From an uncultured Flavobacteriales bacterium (lineage in GTDB: Bacteria; Bacteroidota; Bacteroidia; Palsa-965), in assembly GCA_946478675.1 (NCBI GenBank), contig CAMLEF010000002.1:1-44066 (forward strand): 44,066 bases of DNA, in the 5' to 3' direction. Shown here in pieces: positions 1 through 9,100 of the stretch. Position 1 is the first letter of the stretch. Every line of letters starts with the position of its first letter. The position numbers and the translations under genes are program-made. The notes below the pieces were generated by a model that did no database searches, had not been told where the DNA came from, and saw only the letters and a list, made by a program, of their open reading frames with translations.

Positions 1-1047
1 CGCCCAGCCCATCACGCCGAGGCCGATCTTGCGGTTGCCTTTCACAACCTCCGCGATCTGCGGCAGCAAATAATGATTTTCCTCCACCACGTTATCAAGA
101 AAACGCACCGCCGTGAAGATTGTCTCGCGCAGCAATGCGATGTCGACAGCGTTTTTCCCATCGGCCGTTGTCACGAGGAGCGACAAATTGATCGAGCCGA
201 GGTTGCACGCTTCGAACGGCAGCAACGGAACTTCGCCGCAGGGATTCGTCGTGTCGATCACGCCGAGCTGCGGAGTCGGGTTCGCTTCCTGCAAACGATC
301 GAGAAAGATCATTCCCGGATCGCCCGTCGACCAGGCGCGGTCGATGATCAAATTCCAGAGCTCGCGCGCCGGGATTTCGCGCAGCGTTTTTTTCGTGTTC
401 GGATGAACGAGCGTCCACGTGCTGTTTTCTTCTACAGCTTTCATGAACGTATCGTGTACGCCGACGGATATATTGAAATTCTTCAGCGCGCCCGGATGAA
501 ATTTCGAATTGACGAACGTTTCAATATCCGGATGGTCGGCGTTGAGGATGCCCATGTTCGCCCCGCGCCGCCGCCCGCCCTGCTTGATGCGCTCGGTGGA
601 AGCGTCGTACAATTCGAGGAACGAAACCGGCCCTGACGCCGTGCCGCCGGAGTTCGGAAGAAAATCATCCTTCGGGCGGATCTTTGAAAAGTTGAAGCCG
701 GTGCCGCCGCCGCTCTGGTGAATGAGCGCGGCATATTTCAGCGTGTCATAAATGCCTTCGAGCGAATCCGCCACCGGCAGCACGAAGCATGCGCTCAGCT
801 GTTGCCGCGGCGTCCCCGCATTCATCAGCGTCGGCGAATTCGGAAGAAAACGCAGGCTGCTGATCAGCCGGTAAAATGCTTCCGCCGTTCCCGCCACATC
901 ACCGCCGAACTTCGATTCCGCCTGCGCCATCGCATTCGCCACGCGACGAAAAAGCTGCTCCGGCGTTTCAATGATCGCGCCGTCATCATTGCGCAGCAAA
1001 TAGCGGCTGTCGAGAACTGTTTTTGCGTTTTCGCTGAGGATGTTCAT
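1..1047 (-). CDS. nrdJ: Class II (adenosylcobalamin-dependent) ribonucleotide reductase, N-terminal part
   Basis: Reading the reverse complement from the ATG at 1047 gives 349 open codons that run off the window edge, so the 3' part is missing. The protein begins with MNILSENAKTVL and contains LSACFVLPVADS (Cys87), HQSGGGTGFNFSKIRP, the GRRRGANMG segment and the NPCGEVPLL motif, whose Asn, Cys and Glu are the radical-chemistry residues of class I/II reductases. The wording around SLEGIYDTLK and SGGGTG is that of B12-dependent NrdJ (TIGR02504-like) and not of NrdA. No ATP-cone precedes the catalytic domain. The enzyme reduces ribonucleotides to deoxyribonucleotides in the cytoplasm using adenosylcobalamin, so the cell needs B12. 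The gene is divergent from the amidase at 1265. The class II assignment is strong but the C-terminal half cannot be checked here. Confidence 0.93.
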   Translation of the reverse strand, partial: MNILSENAKTVLDSRYLLRNDDGAIIETPEQLFRRVANAMAQAESKFGGDVAGTAEAFYRLISSLRFLPNSPTLMNAGTPRQQLSACFVLPVADSLEGIYDTLKYAALIHQSGGGTGFNFSKIRPKDDFLPNSGGTASGPVSFLELYDASTERIKQGGRRRGANMGILNADHPDIETFVNSKFHPGALKNFNISVGVHDTFMKAVEENSTWTLVHPNTKKTLREIPARELWNLIIDRAWSTGDPGMIFLDRLQEANPTPQLGVIDTTNPCGEVPLLPFEACNLGSINLSLLVTTADGKNAVDIALLRETIFTAVRFLDNVVEENHYLLPQIAEVVKGNRKIGLGVMGWA

Positions 1048-1142
1048 CTCTTATAAAGTTACCGAAAACACAGGGTAGAAGCGAGCGGTTTTTACCAAAG
1101 CTTGTTAAGCCATTCTAATCAACGCGCATCCCGAACTATAAA

Positions 1143-1250
1143 CGTTGAACCTTAAACTTTGAACTCAACTCTTCACACAGAACTCCCAACCCGAAACTGA
1201 AACTCCCAACTCATTACTCCCAACTCCCAACTCCCGACTCCGCGCTCTTT
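1143..1250. repeat. Degenerate heptanucleotide tandem array
   Basis: The 217-nt gap between nrdJ and the amidase holds about 15 consecutive 7-nt units of the form nnAACnn, for example GTTGAAC, CTTAAAC, TTTGAAC, then CAACTCA, TTACTCC, CAACTCC, CAACTCC, CGACTCC. It drifts from a GAAC-type to an AACTCC-type unit toward the amidase start. The same unit recurs at 2076-2142 and 39926-40015. The rest of the gap (1048-1142) shows nothing recognisable. Confidence 0.75.
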
Positions 1251-1252
1251 CG

Positions 1253-1260
1253 TAACTTCG
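1253..1260 (+). promoter_or_regulatory. Putative -7 element TAACTTCG before the amidase gene
   Basis: TAACTTCG differs from the Bacteroidota -7 consensus TAnnTTTG at one position and ends only 4 nt before the ATG at 1265, which implies a leaderless transcript. The same octamer sits at 37847-37854 before the GH16-like gene. No clear -33 TTTG was found at standard spacing. Confidence 0.4.
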
Positions 1261-1264
1261 TAAC

Positions 1265-2077
1265 ATGAATCCTCGCGACATTACCGTCTCCGCCGTTCAA
1301 ACGGAGCTTCATTGGGAAGACCGCGCGTCCAACCTGAAACAATTCGGCCTCTGGCTCGATTCGCTGGAGAGCAAGACGGATCTTATCGTGCTGCCCGAAA
1401 TGTTTACCACCGGCTTCTCGATGAACCCGACCAAGCTCGCCGAAAAAACCGACGGCCCGACGCTGGCGTGGATGCGCGAACAATCGGCGCGATTGAATGC
1501 GGTGATCACCGGCAGCATCATCGCCGAAGAAGGCGGCAATTATTTCAATCGCCTGTTGTGGGTGCGCCCCAACGGCAGCTTCGAACAGTACGACAAACGT
1601 CACCTGTTCCGCATGGGCAACGAGGACCGGCATTACGCCGCAGGATTGAAAAAGATCATCGTCGATCTGCACGGCTGGAAAATTTGTCCGCTGGTGTGCT
1701 ACGACCTGCGCTTCCCCGTATGGAGCCGCAACCGCTGGAAAAAAGAAGACGGCAGGCTCATCGCCGATTACGACGTGCTGCTCTACGTAGCGAACTGGCC
1801 CGAGCGCCGCGCGCATCCGTGGAAGACGTTATTGATGGCCCGTGCGATCGAGAACAACGCCTACGTCATCGGCCTCAACCGCGTCGGCAACGACGGCAAT
1901 TTCATGTATCACTCCGGCGATTCCGCGATCATCGATTACAAAGGCGATCATCTCAAAACCGCCGTCATGGGAAGAGAAGAGATCATCACCACGACGCTCT
2001 CATATCAATTGCTCGCCGAGTTCCGCGCCGCCTTCCCCGCAGGATTGGATGCGGACCAGTTCAGCCTGGAGCTCTGA
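1265..2077 (+). CDS. Nitrilase-superfamily omega-amidase (YafV-like)
   Basis: This 270-residue protein is a complete carbon-nitrogen hydrolase. The catalytic triad is visible as Glu45 in LPEMFTTGF, Lys111 in YDKRHLF and Cys145 in VCYDLRFPVWSRN. The CYDLRFPVWSRN wording and the MFTTGFSMN stretch are typical of the YafV/Nit2-like branch that hydrolyses 2-oxoglutaramate or 2-oxosuccinamate to the 2-oxo acid and ammonia (methionine salvage and transamination side-product repair). It has no signal peptide, so it should be cytoplasmic. The ATG at 1265 follows the heptad array directly. The stop codon forms the edge of a hairpin (2076-2131) shared with the convergent gene downstream. Substrate is inferred from the subfamily only. 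Confidence 0.9.
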   Translation: MNPRDITVSAVQTELHWEDRASNLKQFGLWLDSLESKTDLIVLPEMFTTGFSMNPTKLAEKTDGPTLAWMREQSARLNAVITGSIIAEEGGNYFNRLLWVRPNGSFEQYDKRHLFRMGNEDRHYAAGLKKIIVDLHGWKICPLVCYDLRFPVWSRNRWKKEDGRLIADYDVLLYVANWPERRAHPWKTLLMARAIENNAYVIGLNRVGNDGNFMYHSGDSAIIDYKGDHLKTAVMGREEIITTTLSYQLLAEFRAAFPAGLDADQFSLEL

Positions 2078-2142
2078 GTCAGGAGTTCGGAGTGATCTCG
2101 TTTTCTACCTCATACTCCGAACTCCCGACTCAAAACTCCCGA
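2076..2142. repeat. Heptad-unit inverted repeat between convergent genes
   Basis: The left arm 2076-2093 (GAGTCAGGAGTTCGGAGT) pairs with the right arm 2114-2131 (ACTCCGAACTCCCGACTC) at 17 of 18 positions, with a 20-nt loop; another AACTCCCGACT unit follows at 2134. The left arm begins inside the amidase stop codon and the element ends at the stop of the convergent lipoprotein gene. It could act as a two-way terminator, although it has no clean U-tract. Confidence 0.7.
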
Positions 2143-3759
2143 CTATTTACTAAAGATCCATTCCACATCCATATCCCATCCTGCGCGCATCCGCACCGGC
2201 GTGGAATAATACGTGACGCGTTCCGGCTGCTGCTGTTGCAGGTAATTGCCGGTGTCCCATTTGCCGTTCCCGTTCGTATCGTTGATCAGCTTCAGGCGAT
2301 ATTGCCCGGCGACAAGATGCTCGAACGCTACCGGCGCTGCGCCCGTAATGTTTTTTTCAGCGATCACCTGGTCTTTGTCGGTCACTACCTGCAATATGTA
2401 TTTTCCTTCGGGCAAACCGGTCGGCTTCACAACGAGCTTGCCGTAGGCGTCCGTCGATTGCGTGTGAAAATTTATTTTGAGCGTATCGTTCTTCTGGCCG
2501 AACCAATCCGTCACGGCGCCCGGCGGAATAAACAGCAGGTAGTTGCTGTCGGGCGAAAGCGTTTGGTTGATGAGCAGCGTGTGCTTGTTTTCCGAGAGAC
2601 GGATCTCCGGGCGCAGCGTGTCTTTTCCCTGCAGGAACGTGAAAAGCTGCGGCTTGAAATCGCGGATCGGGATGCTGCTGGTGATGCTGAGCGTTTTCGC
2701 GGGATCGAAGTTCTGGCCTTTCTGAACATTGGCTGAGAACGCCGGTTTCTGCACGCCGGCGCCGCGGCCCATTCCTTTTTTCTTTTCGTTCATCTTCAGC
2801 AATCGCAGCGGCAGCGAATCGCGGAAGTTGTTGTCGTCTTTCACGATCACCACCGTCGAATCCAGCGTCACCGTGCTGAACCAGATGTTGAGGCTGTCGC
2901 CGTTCACGCCTTTTTCGATGAACGGATTCATCGCCGCAGGAATTTCCGGTGTGAACGTGATCGTCGGATTTTTCAGCGGCAGCGCGTACACCAGCGAAAG
3001 ATTGCCGGGCGTTTGATTGAACGAAGTGCGTCGCTGCTTCGCCGGTTTTTCATTGAACAAACGCATCGTCAGCGTGTCGACGTTCGATGCAGTAAGATCG
3101 AGCAGCTGATCGGGAAATGCAATGCGCTCTTCGTTGTTGTTGTAGAGGTAATCCTGGTTCTTGTCCTCGAGCGCGAACACTTTGTATTTCCCCGACGCGA
3201 GGTTTGTGAGCTGGAAGCTGCCGTCGGCGCTAGTCTTCGCGAAATAATACGGACGCTGCTTCATCGGCACGGAATCACCGGTGTTTTTGTACAGCATTAC
3301 GAGCACGCCTTTTTCGCCGGCCATCGTCGACGCATTGATCACTTTGCCCGAGAAGCGCATCGAGTCGATCACCGGCCCGGTGGAAAATACGTAACGGAAA
3401 TTCTCGAGCACGTTGCCTTCCGTGATGTCGCGGATCGCGTTGCCGAAAGAGATCGTGTACGTCGTGTTCGGCAGCAGCGTATCGGAGAACGTGACGACGA
3501 TCTCTTTCTTGCGGATCGTTACGTCGGGCTGCTCACGCATCGGCGGTGAAACGATGAGCTGGTTGTTCAGATCGTTCAGCTGAACGTATTCGTTGAAACG
3601 GATGACGACGCGTTTGCCGGTGAAATTCGTTGCTGCGCTGTCGGGAGCATAATGCACCACTTTCGGAGGCGTATGATCTTTTTCTCCGCCGCCGGGCGAA
3701 AGGATCTGCGCGCAGGAATACGCGAGCAGCACGGGAAGAAAAAGCAGCAGCTTACGCAT
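2143..3759 (-). CDS. Lipoprotein with Big_5 Ig-like domain
   Basis: The 538-residue product starts MRKLLLFLPVLLAYSCAQ, a signal peptide with a lipobox-like end at Cys16. Next comes DHTPPKVVHYAPDSAATNF, the opening of a Big_5 (PF13205) bacterial Ig-like domain spanning roughly residues 28-130 and closing with FRYVFSTGPVIDS. The middle contains a segment like a carboxypeptidase regulatory fold (ADGSFQLTNLASGKYKVFALEDKN). The C-terminus has another such module (LVAGQYRLKLINDTNGNGKWDTGNY). Such lipoproteins are common in Bacteroidota and functionally uncharacterised; a cell-envelope location is the only safe inference. Its ATG overlaps the stop of the upstream gene by 8 nt (ATGCGTAA), so the two are translationally coupled. 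Confidence 0.88.
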   Translation of the reverse strand: MRKLLLFLPVLLAYSCAQILSPGGGEKDHTPPKVVHYAPDSAATNFTGKRVVIRFNEYVQLNDLNNQLIVSPPMREQPDVTIRKKEIVVTFSDTLLPNTTYTISFGNAIRDITEGNVLENFRYVFSTGPVIDSMRFSGKVINASTMAGEKGVLVMLYKNTGDSVPMKQRPYYFAKTSADGSFQLTNLASGKYKVFALEDKNQDYLYNNNEERIAFPDQLLDLTASNVDTLTMRLFNEKPAKQRRTSFNQTPGNLSLVYALPLKNPTITFTPEIPAAMNPFIEKGVNGDSLNIWFSTVTLDSTVVIVKDDNNFRDSLPLRLLKMNEKKKGMGRGAGVQKPAFSANVQKGQNFDPAKTLSITSSIPIRDFKPQLFTFLQGKDTLRPEIRLSENKHTLLINQTLSPDSNYLLFIPPGAVTDWFGQKNDTLKINFHTQSTDAYGKLVVKPTGLPEGKYILQVVTDKDQVIAEKNITGAAPVAFEHLVAGQYRLKLINDTNGNGKWDTGNYLQQQQPERVTYYSTPVRMRAGWDMDVEWIFSK

Positions 3760-4249
3760 CTCGTTTCTGGTAAAGTTGAGCGATCAGCCCGGCGACTTCT
3801 TCGAGGTAATGCGCATCGGTCGTATCGAAATCGTTGAGCCGGTCGCTGTCGACGTCGAGCACGAGCAGCACTTCGCCATCTTCACCGATCACCGGAACGA
3901 CAACTTCGGATTTCGAATCGGAGCTGCACGCGATGTGTCCCGGAAATTGCTCCACGTCGGGAACGAGAATCGTTTTTTTCTGCGCCCAGCTCGTTCCGCA
4001 AACGCCTTTGTTTTTGCGGATGCGCGTGCAGGCGATCGGTCCCTGGAACGGCCCGAGCACGAGCTGTTCGCCTTTCACGAGATAAACACCCACCCAGAAA
4101 AAGCCGAACGTTTGTCGCAGCGCCCCGACGATGTTCGCGAGGTTGGCGGTAAAATCGGTTTCGCCGTCCGTCAGCGCCACGAGTTGCGGTAGCAGCGAAC
4201 GGTAACGTTCTTCGCGCGAGGTTCCGGTAATGAGCAGTGATTCGGCCAT
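3752..4249 (-). CDS. Free methionine-(R)-sulfoxide reductase (GAF domain)
   Basis: This 165-residue protein is a single GAF domain that reduces free methionine-R-sulfoxide in the cytoplasm. The three cysteines of the fRMsr family are all present: Cys74 (GPIACTRI), Cys84 (GVCGTSW) and Cys108 (HIACSSDSKSE). The motifs FFWVGVYL and SEVVVPV are also typical. The ATG at 4249 (MAESLLITG) is chosen because the open frame upstream of it encodes unrelated sequence that overlaps comF out of frame. It sits between comF and the Big_5 lipoprotein on the same strand and overlaps the latter by 8 nt, so the three are likely one operon. Catalytic function is supported by residues, not by experiment. Confidence 0.92.
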   Translation of the reverse strand: MAESLLITGTSREERYRSLLPQLVALTDGETDFTANLANIVGALRQTFGFFWVGVYLVKGEQLVLGPFQGPIACTRIRKNKGVCGTSWAQKKTILVPDVEQFPGHIACSSDSKSEVVVPVIGEDGEVLLVLDVDSDRLNDFDTTDAHYLEEVAGLIAQLYQKRDA

Positions 4250-4278
4250 GGAAATGGAGTTGTAAAGATAGCAGTTAC

Positions 4279-4323
4279 TAATTGTCAGACCGGGTAGCGG
4301 AGCGTATCGTGGGCTGACAATTA
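4279..4323 (-). repeat. Inverted repeat between comF and the fRMsr gene
   Basis: TAATTGTCAG (4279-4288) and CTGACAATTA (4314-4323) are perfect reverse complements separated by 25 nt. The second arm includes the comF stop codon. In the minus-strand transcript this hairpin would lie right after comF and about 30 nt before the next start, so it may modulate read-through or mRNA processing. Confidence 0.55.
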
Positions 4324-5031
4324 ATTCCGCGCGCTCGCCAGCGAAATCACCGATACGCTCGTGCCTTCCATCGCGAGCAGCGGCGCCGCACAGGCTTCGA
4401 TCGTAGCGCCGGTGGTGATCACGTCGTCGACGAGCAGGATGTGTTTTCCCGCGAGCTGCTCTTTGGCGTTGATCGTGAAAACGTCTTCCACGTTGTCCCA
4501 GCGTTCCGTGCGGCTTTTTTTCGTTTGCGATTCCGTAGCGCTGAGACGCAGCATGCCGTCGGGAAAATGCGGGATGTTCATCGCAGCTGCGAGACCTTCT
4601 GCGAAACAAGCTGCCTGGTTGTAGCCGCGTTTCCTCAGTTTGTCGCGATGCAATGGTACAGGCACCACAGCCTGCGCGGTGTTAAACGGCGTTAAAGATT
4701 TCAAATCACTGCCAAATAATTTTCCTGCGGCAATTCCCGCATCCTGCCGTCCGTTATACTTGAGCTGGTGCACGAGCTCCTGCACGTGGCCGCCTTTGAT
4801 GAACACAAAACAGCAAGCCGCCGCCTGCAGTTTGATCCTTCCCCAGAACACGCGCGCTGCCGGGTTCTCCAGCGGATCATGCTCGTCGTTCGTGCGCGGA
4901 AGCTCGAGCAGGCACGACGTGCACAACGCTTCTTCGCGGCGCAGCAAATGGCCGTGGCACGCAGCGCAGAGCTTCGGAAAGAACAGCCCGATGAAATCCT
5001 CTGCCAGTTGTTTTATTCCTGCCGTTGCCAT
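4321..5031 (-). CDS. comF: ComF family phosphoribosyltransferase-like protein
   Basis: The 236-residue protein begins with a zinc-ribbon-like segment (LCAACHGHLL, then LCTSCLLELPR; cysteines 22, 25, 37 and 40). It ends with a type I phosphoribosyltransferase signature, HILLVDDVITTGATIEAC. The intervening VPVPLHRDKLRKRGYNQA stretch is diagnostic of ComF/GntX proteins. In competent bacteria ComF acts in the cytoplasm during DNA uptake; GntX in E. coli is tied to use of DNA as nutrient. No other competence gene is in the window. The gene is divergent from the coiled-coil protein gene at 5101 and is followed by the fRMsr gene. Confidence 0.92.
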   Translation of the reverse strand: MATAGIKQLAEDFIGLFFPKLCAACHGHLLRREEALCTSCLLELPRTNDEHDPLENPAARVFWGRIKLQAAACCFVFIKGGHVQELVHQLKYNGRQDAGIAAGKLFGSDLKSLTPFNTAQAVVPVPLHRDKLRKRGYNQAACFAEGLAAAMNIPHFPDGMLRLSATESQTKKSRTERWDNVEDVFTINAKEQLAGKHILLVDDVITTGATIEACAAPLLAMEGTSVSVISLASARN

Positions 5032-5038
5032 AAAAGCG

Positions 5039-5046
5039 TACTTTTG
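5039..5046 (+). promoter_or_regulatory. Putative -7 element TACTTTTG
   Basis: TACTTTTG matches TAnnTTTG exactly and lies in the 69-nt divergent gap between comF and the coiled-coil gene, 54 nt before the ATG at 5101. No convincing -33 element was found. Confidence 0.5.
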
Positions 5047-5100
5047 CGCACAAATAAAGGAATATTATTTGCTGGTGTCTTTACAGCAACGCGACTAAAC

Positions 5101-6039
5101 ATGGAAAACCAGGTTCAGCCCCAGAAAGAAAAAAGCAACGGACGCCTTCACGCGATCTACCTCACGATCATTTTCCTGCTGGCCGGTCTCAGCATCTTCC
5201 TCACGTTCCAGGTGAAAGAGCTGCGCACCGTCGTCTCCACGCACGAGATCCGCATCGAGCAGGTGGTGCAGGAAAACAGCGACGTGAAAAGCGATCTCGA
5301 AGACCTGCGCGAACAGTATTCGCAGCTCGAGACCAGCGACAAGGCGCTTTCCGAAGAGCTGCAGAAAAAGAAAGACTACATCGACTCGCTGCTGCAGCAG
5401 GCGGAGAAGCACAAAGGCGACGCTTACGTGATCTCCAAGCTGAAGAAAGAAACCGTTACGCTGCGCGCGATCATGAAAGGTTATATCCGCACCATCGATT
5501 CGCTGAATACGCTGAACGGAACGCTCATCGCCGAGAAGAAAGCGGTGCAGGGACAGCTCGACGAGCAGATCGGAAAAACGCAGCAGGTGCAAAGCGAAAA
5601 AGAACAGCTCAAAGGCCGCATCGACCGCGCTGCGATGCTGAGCACGCTCAATGTGAAAGCGGTGGGCGTAAAGACGGCGCGCGGCGGCAAGAAAGACACC
5701 GAGACGAGCAAAGCCAGCAAAGCCGACAAGATCAAAGTCACGTTCGACGTTGCGGATAACGATCTCACCGTTCCCGGCAACAAGGATCTCTACATTCGCG
5801 TGATCACACCGGACGCGCAGGAATTGAGCGAGGCCAAAGACGGCGATCACCAGTTCACCTTCGGCAGCACGACGTCTTATTTCGCTGCGAAGAAAACGAT
5901 CGACTTCCAGAACCAGCCGATGAGCGTGCTTGTGAATTGCCACAAGCCGAAAGACGCCGAGCTGCTCCCTGGAAAATATATCATCGAGATCTATTCGGAG
6001 AAAACGATGATCGGCACTACGACGCTGGTGCTGGAGTAA
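5101..6039 (+). CDS. Membrane-anchored coiled-coil protein
   Basis: The 312-residue product starts MENQVQPQKEKSNGR, followed by one hydrophobic helix (about residues 17-38, YLTIIFLLAGLSIFLTF). A long heptad-rich coiled coil (about 40-190) is rich in E, K, Q and L. A short charged linker (KKDTETSKASKADK) leads into a C-terminal beta-rich domain (about 215-312) beginning IKVTFDVADNDLTVPGNKDLYIRV. It is probably an inner-membrane protein with a periplasmic coiled coil and terminal domain. I do not recognise a named family; the C-terminal domain recalls uncharacterised Bacteroidota proteins. The ATG at 5101 follows a TACTTTTG element, and the gene ends at a strong two-way hairpin terminator. Confidence 0.85.
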   Translation: MENQVQPQKEKSNGRLHAIYLTIIFLLAGLSIFLTFQVKELRTVVSTHEIRIEQVVQENSDVKSDLEDLREQYSQLETSDKALSEELQKKKDYIDSLLQQAEKHKGDAYVISKLKKETVTLRAIMKGYIRTIDSLNTLNGTLIAEKKAVQGQLDEQIGKTQQVQSEKEQLKGRIDRAAMLSTLNVKAVGVKTARGGKKDTETSKASKADKIKVTFDVADNDLTVPGNKDLYIRVITPDAQELSEAKDGDHQFTFGSTTSYFAAKKTIDFQNQPMSVLVNCHKPKDAELLPGKYIIEIYSEKTMIGTTTLVLE

Positions 6040-6060
6040 TTCTTCGAAGAAGAAAATTTT

Positions 6061-6107
6061 AAAATTAAACCTCGAAGGTCTTCAAGACCTTCGAGGTTTA
6101 ATTTTTT
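6061..6107. terminator. Perfect 22-bp inverted repeat, two-way terminator
   Basis: Arms 6061-6082 and 6084-6105 are perfect reverse complements around a single central base, with A-rich and T-rich outer ends so that both strands give a stem followed by U residues. It lies between convergent genes ending at 6039 and 6128. A smaller palindrome TTCTTCGAAGAA lies just upstream (6040-6051). Confidence 0.85.
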
Positions 6108-6127
6108 CCGCTATTGAGATGCTTTCG

Positions 6128-9100
6128 TTAGAATATCGCCCTTACCTGCGCCGTTCCCGTGTGCACCGTCTTCACGCCCGGCGATTTCCTTCCTTCATAA
6201 CCGAGCGTCAGCTGTAAATTCTGCGCCAGCGCGCGTTGCCAGCTGATCTTCCACGTGAAGTTCTGCCCCGGCTTCAATCCCTCGAGCATGTCGTAGCCCA
6301 CTGACGAATTTACGTTGCCCGTGTACGCGATGCGCACGTAATCGCCTTCCGCAAGGAAATTGCCTTTCTGCAAACGGCTCAGCTTGATTTCCGTTCCGAA
6401 GCGGTGGATCGTTCCGGTTTCTCCGCCGAGATCGGGCATGTTGTATTTGTTCGAATAGCGGTACGTAAAGCTCACGCGGAATGTCGTGCCCGGCTGGATG
6501 CTGAACTTCGGTTCGGCTTCGTAATACCGGATGCGGTAGTTGCGACCCGGGAAAAATTCCGACGAATTGCTTTTCACTCCGTCACGGTATTCCGTAATGA
6601 GCGACAACGTTTTCGTCATGTTCCAGCGCACGCGGATCTCGTTGTAAAAATTCCCGCGCGATTCGAGGCCGTTCGTCAGCAGGCTTTTTCCGCGCACGTC
6701 CTGCCACGTGTGCTCGATGCCGAATTTGCTGCTGAGCTGGTTGAACGAGATCGTGTTGCGCACCGTCGCGTTCAGCGAAACCAATGCCGTGTCGCTCGCG
6801 TCATCCAGTTGCGGCAGCAGCGAATGTTCCGCCGCACGGCTCATCGTTTTGCGATCGACGCGATAGCTCGCCTGGTCGGAGAACCTGCCGATGAAACCGC
6901 GCAGCCCTTTTGCATTCGCCCACTTCACCGACGGACGAATGCTGAAGCTCTGGCTGAATTGGTTCGTGTACACTTTCACGTATTGGTTCGTCGGGGTGAA
7001 CACGCGGATGTAATTCGCCTGGTCGCTGTAGAGCGCGGTCTCGAATTCGTTGAGCTGCTTCACGCCGTCGCCGTTGTAATCGGTCCACGTGAAGCTGCCT
7101 TGCCCGGCGGGAACTTCGATGTAGGAAAATTCTTTTTTCACCTCGAGGCCGGAGCCCGCTTCGTAAAACGTCGTCAGCGTCATGAGCCCTTTCCACGCGC
7201 GCAGGTTGTATTCCACGCGGCCAACGAGCGTGTTGTCGGGCTGCTGCGTGGTGAGCGTGGGCGAGGTGATCGTGAGCTTGCGCCAGCTCGTGGTGAGCCG
7301 CAGCGATTGATTCGGTTTGCCGTTGAGCGAAACGGTGGCGCCGTAATTTTCCGCGAACGTCGCCTGCGTCAGTTCATTCGCGGCCGGCAGCAAATCTTTG
7401 CGCTGCTTGTAGAATACCGTCAGTGAACGTTTCGTCGTATCTGCGAAAGCGGCGCTCGCCTCCCATTCGAAAAAACCGGCGCTCGTGGCGATCAGCAGCG
7501 GGTTTCCCGCGAGATTTTTCCGGTTGTCTTCCTGGTTCTCGGAAAGTTTCAGCGTGACAAGTTTCGCAATGGGACGGCTCAGTGAAAACCCCTGCCGCAG
7601 GAACGTGGAATTACCGGTGATCGATGTCGCTTCAAGCAGGCTGGCGTTTCCTGTTGCAGTAAATCCTGCGTAATTCCAGACGAGGCCGACATCATTCTTC
7701 GCACCGCTGAATACGTCGCCTTCATGAAACATCGAATACGTGTAGCGCACCGTGTTCGATAATTTCTGCACGAGCGAAACGGTAACGCCCGCGAACGTTT
7801 GCTCCGCGGTCGGAATACGTGTCGTTCCCCAGCCGAGATTCCAGTCGCGCTCGAATTCAACAGGACGATAGCGTTCCAGCGGCGCAAAATAGCGGCTCGT
7901 GATTTCGTAACGTGCGCTCATCTTCAGCGCGAGATCTTTGTTCAGCGCATAGCCGGTGTTGAACACGAGATTGCCGCCGTAACCGTGATCGTCGTCGCTG
8001 TTGTAAGGCGAAAACGTATTCACGTCGTTGTTCGTGTACGCGACTTCCGGCAGCAGCTCACCGAACGACAATGGAATTTTTGCGCCGAGCGTTACCATCT
8101 GTTTTTTCTTCGGCGTAATGAGCAGGATCACCGGTTCGTAATCGCCCTGCGGAATGCTGTTCACCGGCGCGATCCACTGAAACGTTTTTCCATTCGCAGA
8201 AGAAGAAACCTGCCGGTAATTCCCGCGGTTCGGCCCGACATACGAAAACGACAAACGGAAATGCGCGCTGTCGGGATTCGTCGAATACACGTAGACGTTG
8301 CGATAAAGCGTCGCGCCCACCAGCGTGTCGATCTTCTTGTACAATACAAGATCGCCGGAGAATGCCACGCTGTCGACGCCCGGCACAACGGCATTCATCA
8401 GCGTATCGCCGACCGCCGCCATGCGAAGCTTGTCTGCATCTGTGAGCGCCTGCTGCAACGGCTGGTTTTTATTGTCCTGTTCCGAATACGCATTCAATCG
8501 CACGGCGTAACCGTTGTGCTCGTATTCGACGCCGGCATACGTCAGCGAGCGCGAGTAGTTGCGATCGCTGTACTGGAATTCGACAACGATGCGTTTGTCT
8601 TTCGTGATGAGCTGTTTCGCGGTGAACGTCACTTCCGCCGTGTTGTAATCGATGACGTAATCGTTCTCCTGTCCGCGCACCAGCAATCGCCCGTCGACGT
8701 AGACTTTCTCCGTCCCGGAAAGCACGACGATGAACAATTCATTTTCCGCGCCGCGCAAACGGTAAGGCCCCTGGTTGCCTTCGACGCCCTGGATAATGTT
8801 GCGCGCAAACTTTCCTTTCGATAAAGCGATCGCCGCCGTCGCATGAATCCGTTCCGAACGCGACGTGTCTTTTTCTTCCTTCAGCGTTTGCACCGTCGAC
8901 ACTTTCAAGCCTTGCCCGCGCTTGTTGAAATTCATGAAGTAGCTGTTCGGCCGCTCCGCAAAAAAATCGCCGGCGATGAGCTTCGTGCCTTTGCCGGAAA
9001 GCTGAATATAGACGCGATCGAATTCCTGCAGCTGCTGCGTGGTGCCGTCGGGTTGAATGGGAAGATTGTCGTCCGTGGCCGCCATCGCGAGATCGATGTT

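Noticed and set aside
4321..5031. comF as a marker of a competence cluster
   Set aside because: No other uptake or type IV pilus gene is in the window, and ComF-like proteins occur singly in most Bacteroidota.
4768..5100. In-frame upstream extension of the coiled-coil gene
   Set aside because: It overlaps comF on the other strand, passes the divergent promoter, and adds basic low-complexity sequence; the ATG at 5101 follows a -7 element and precedes the membrane helix.
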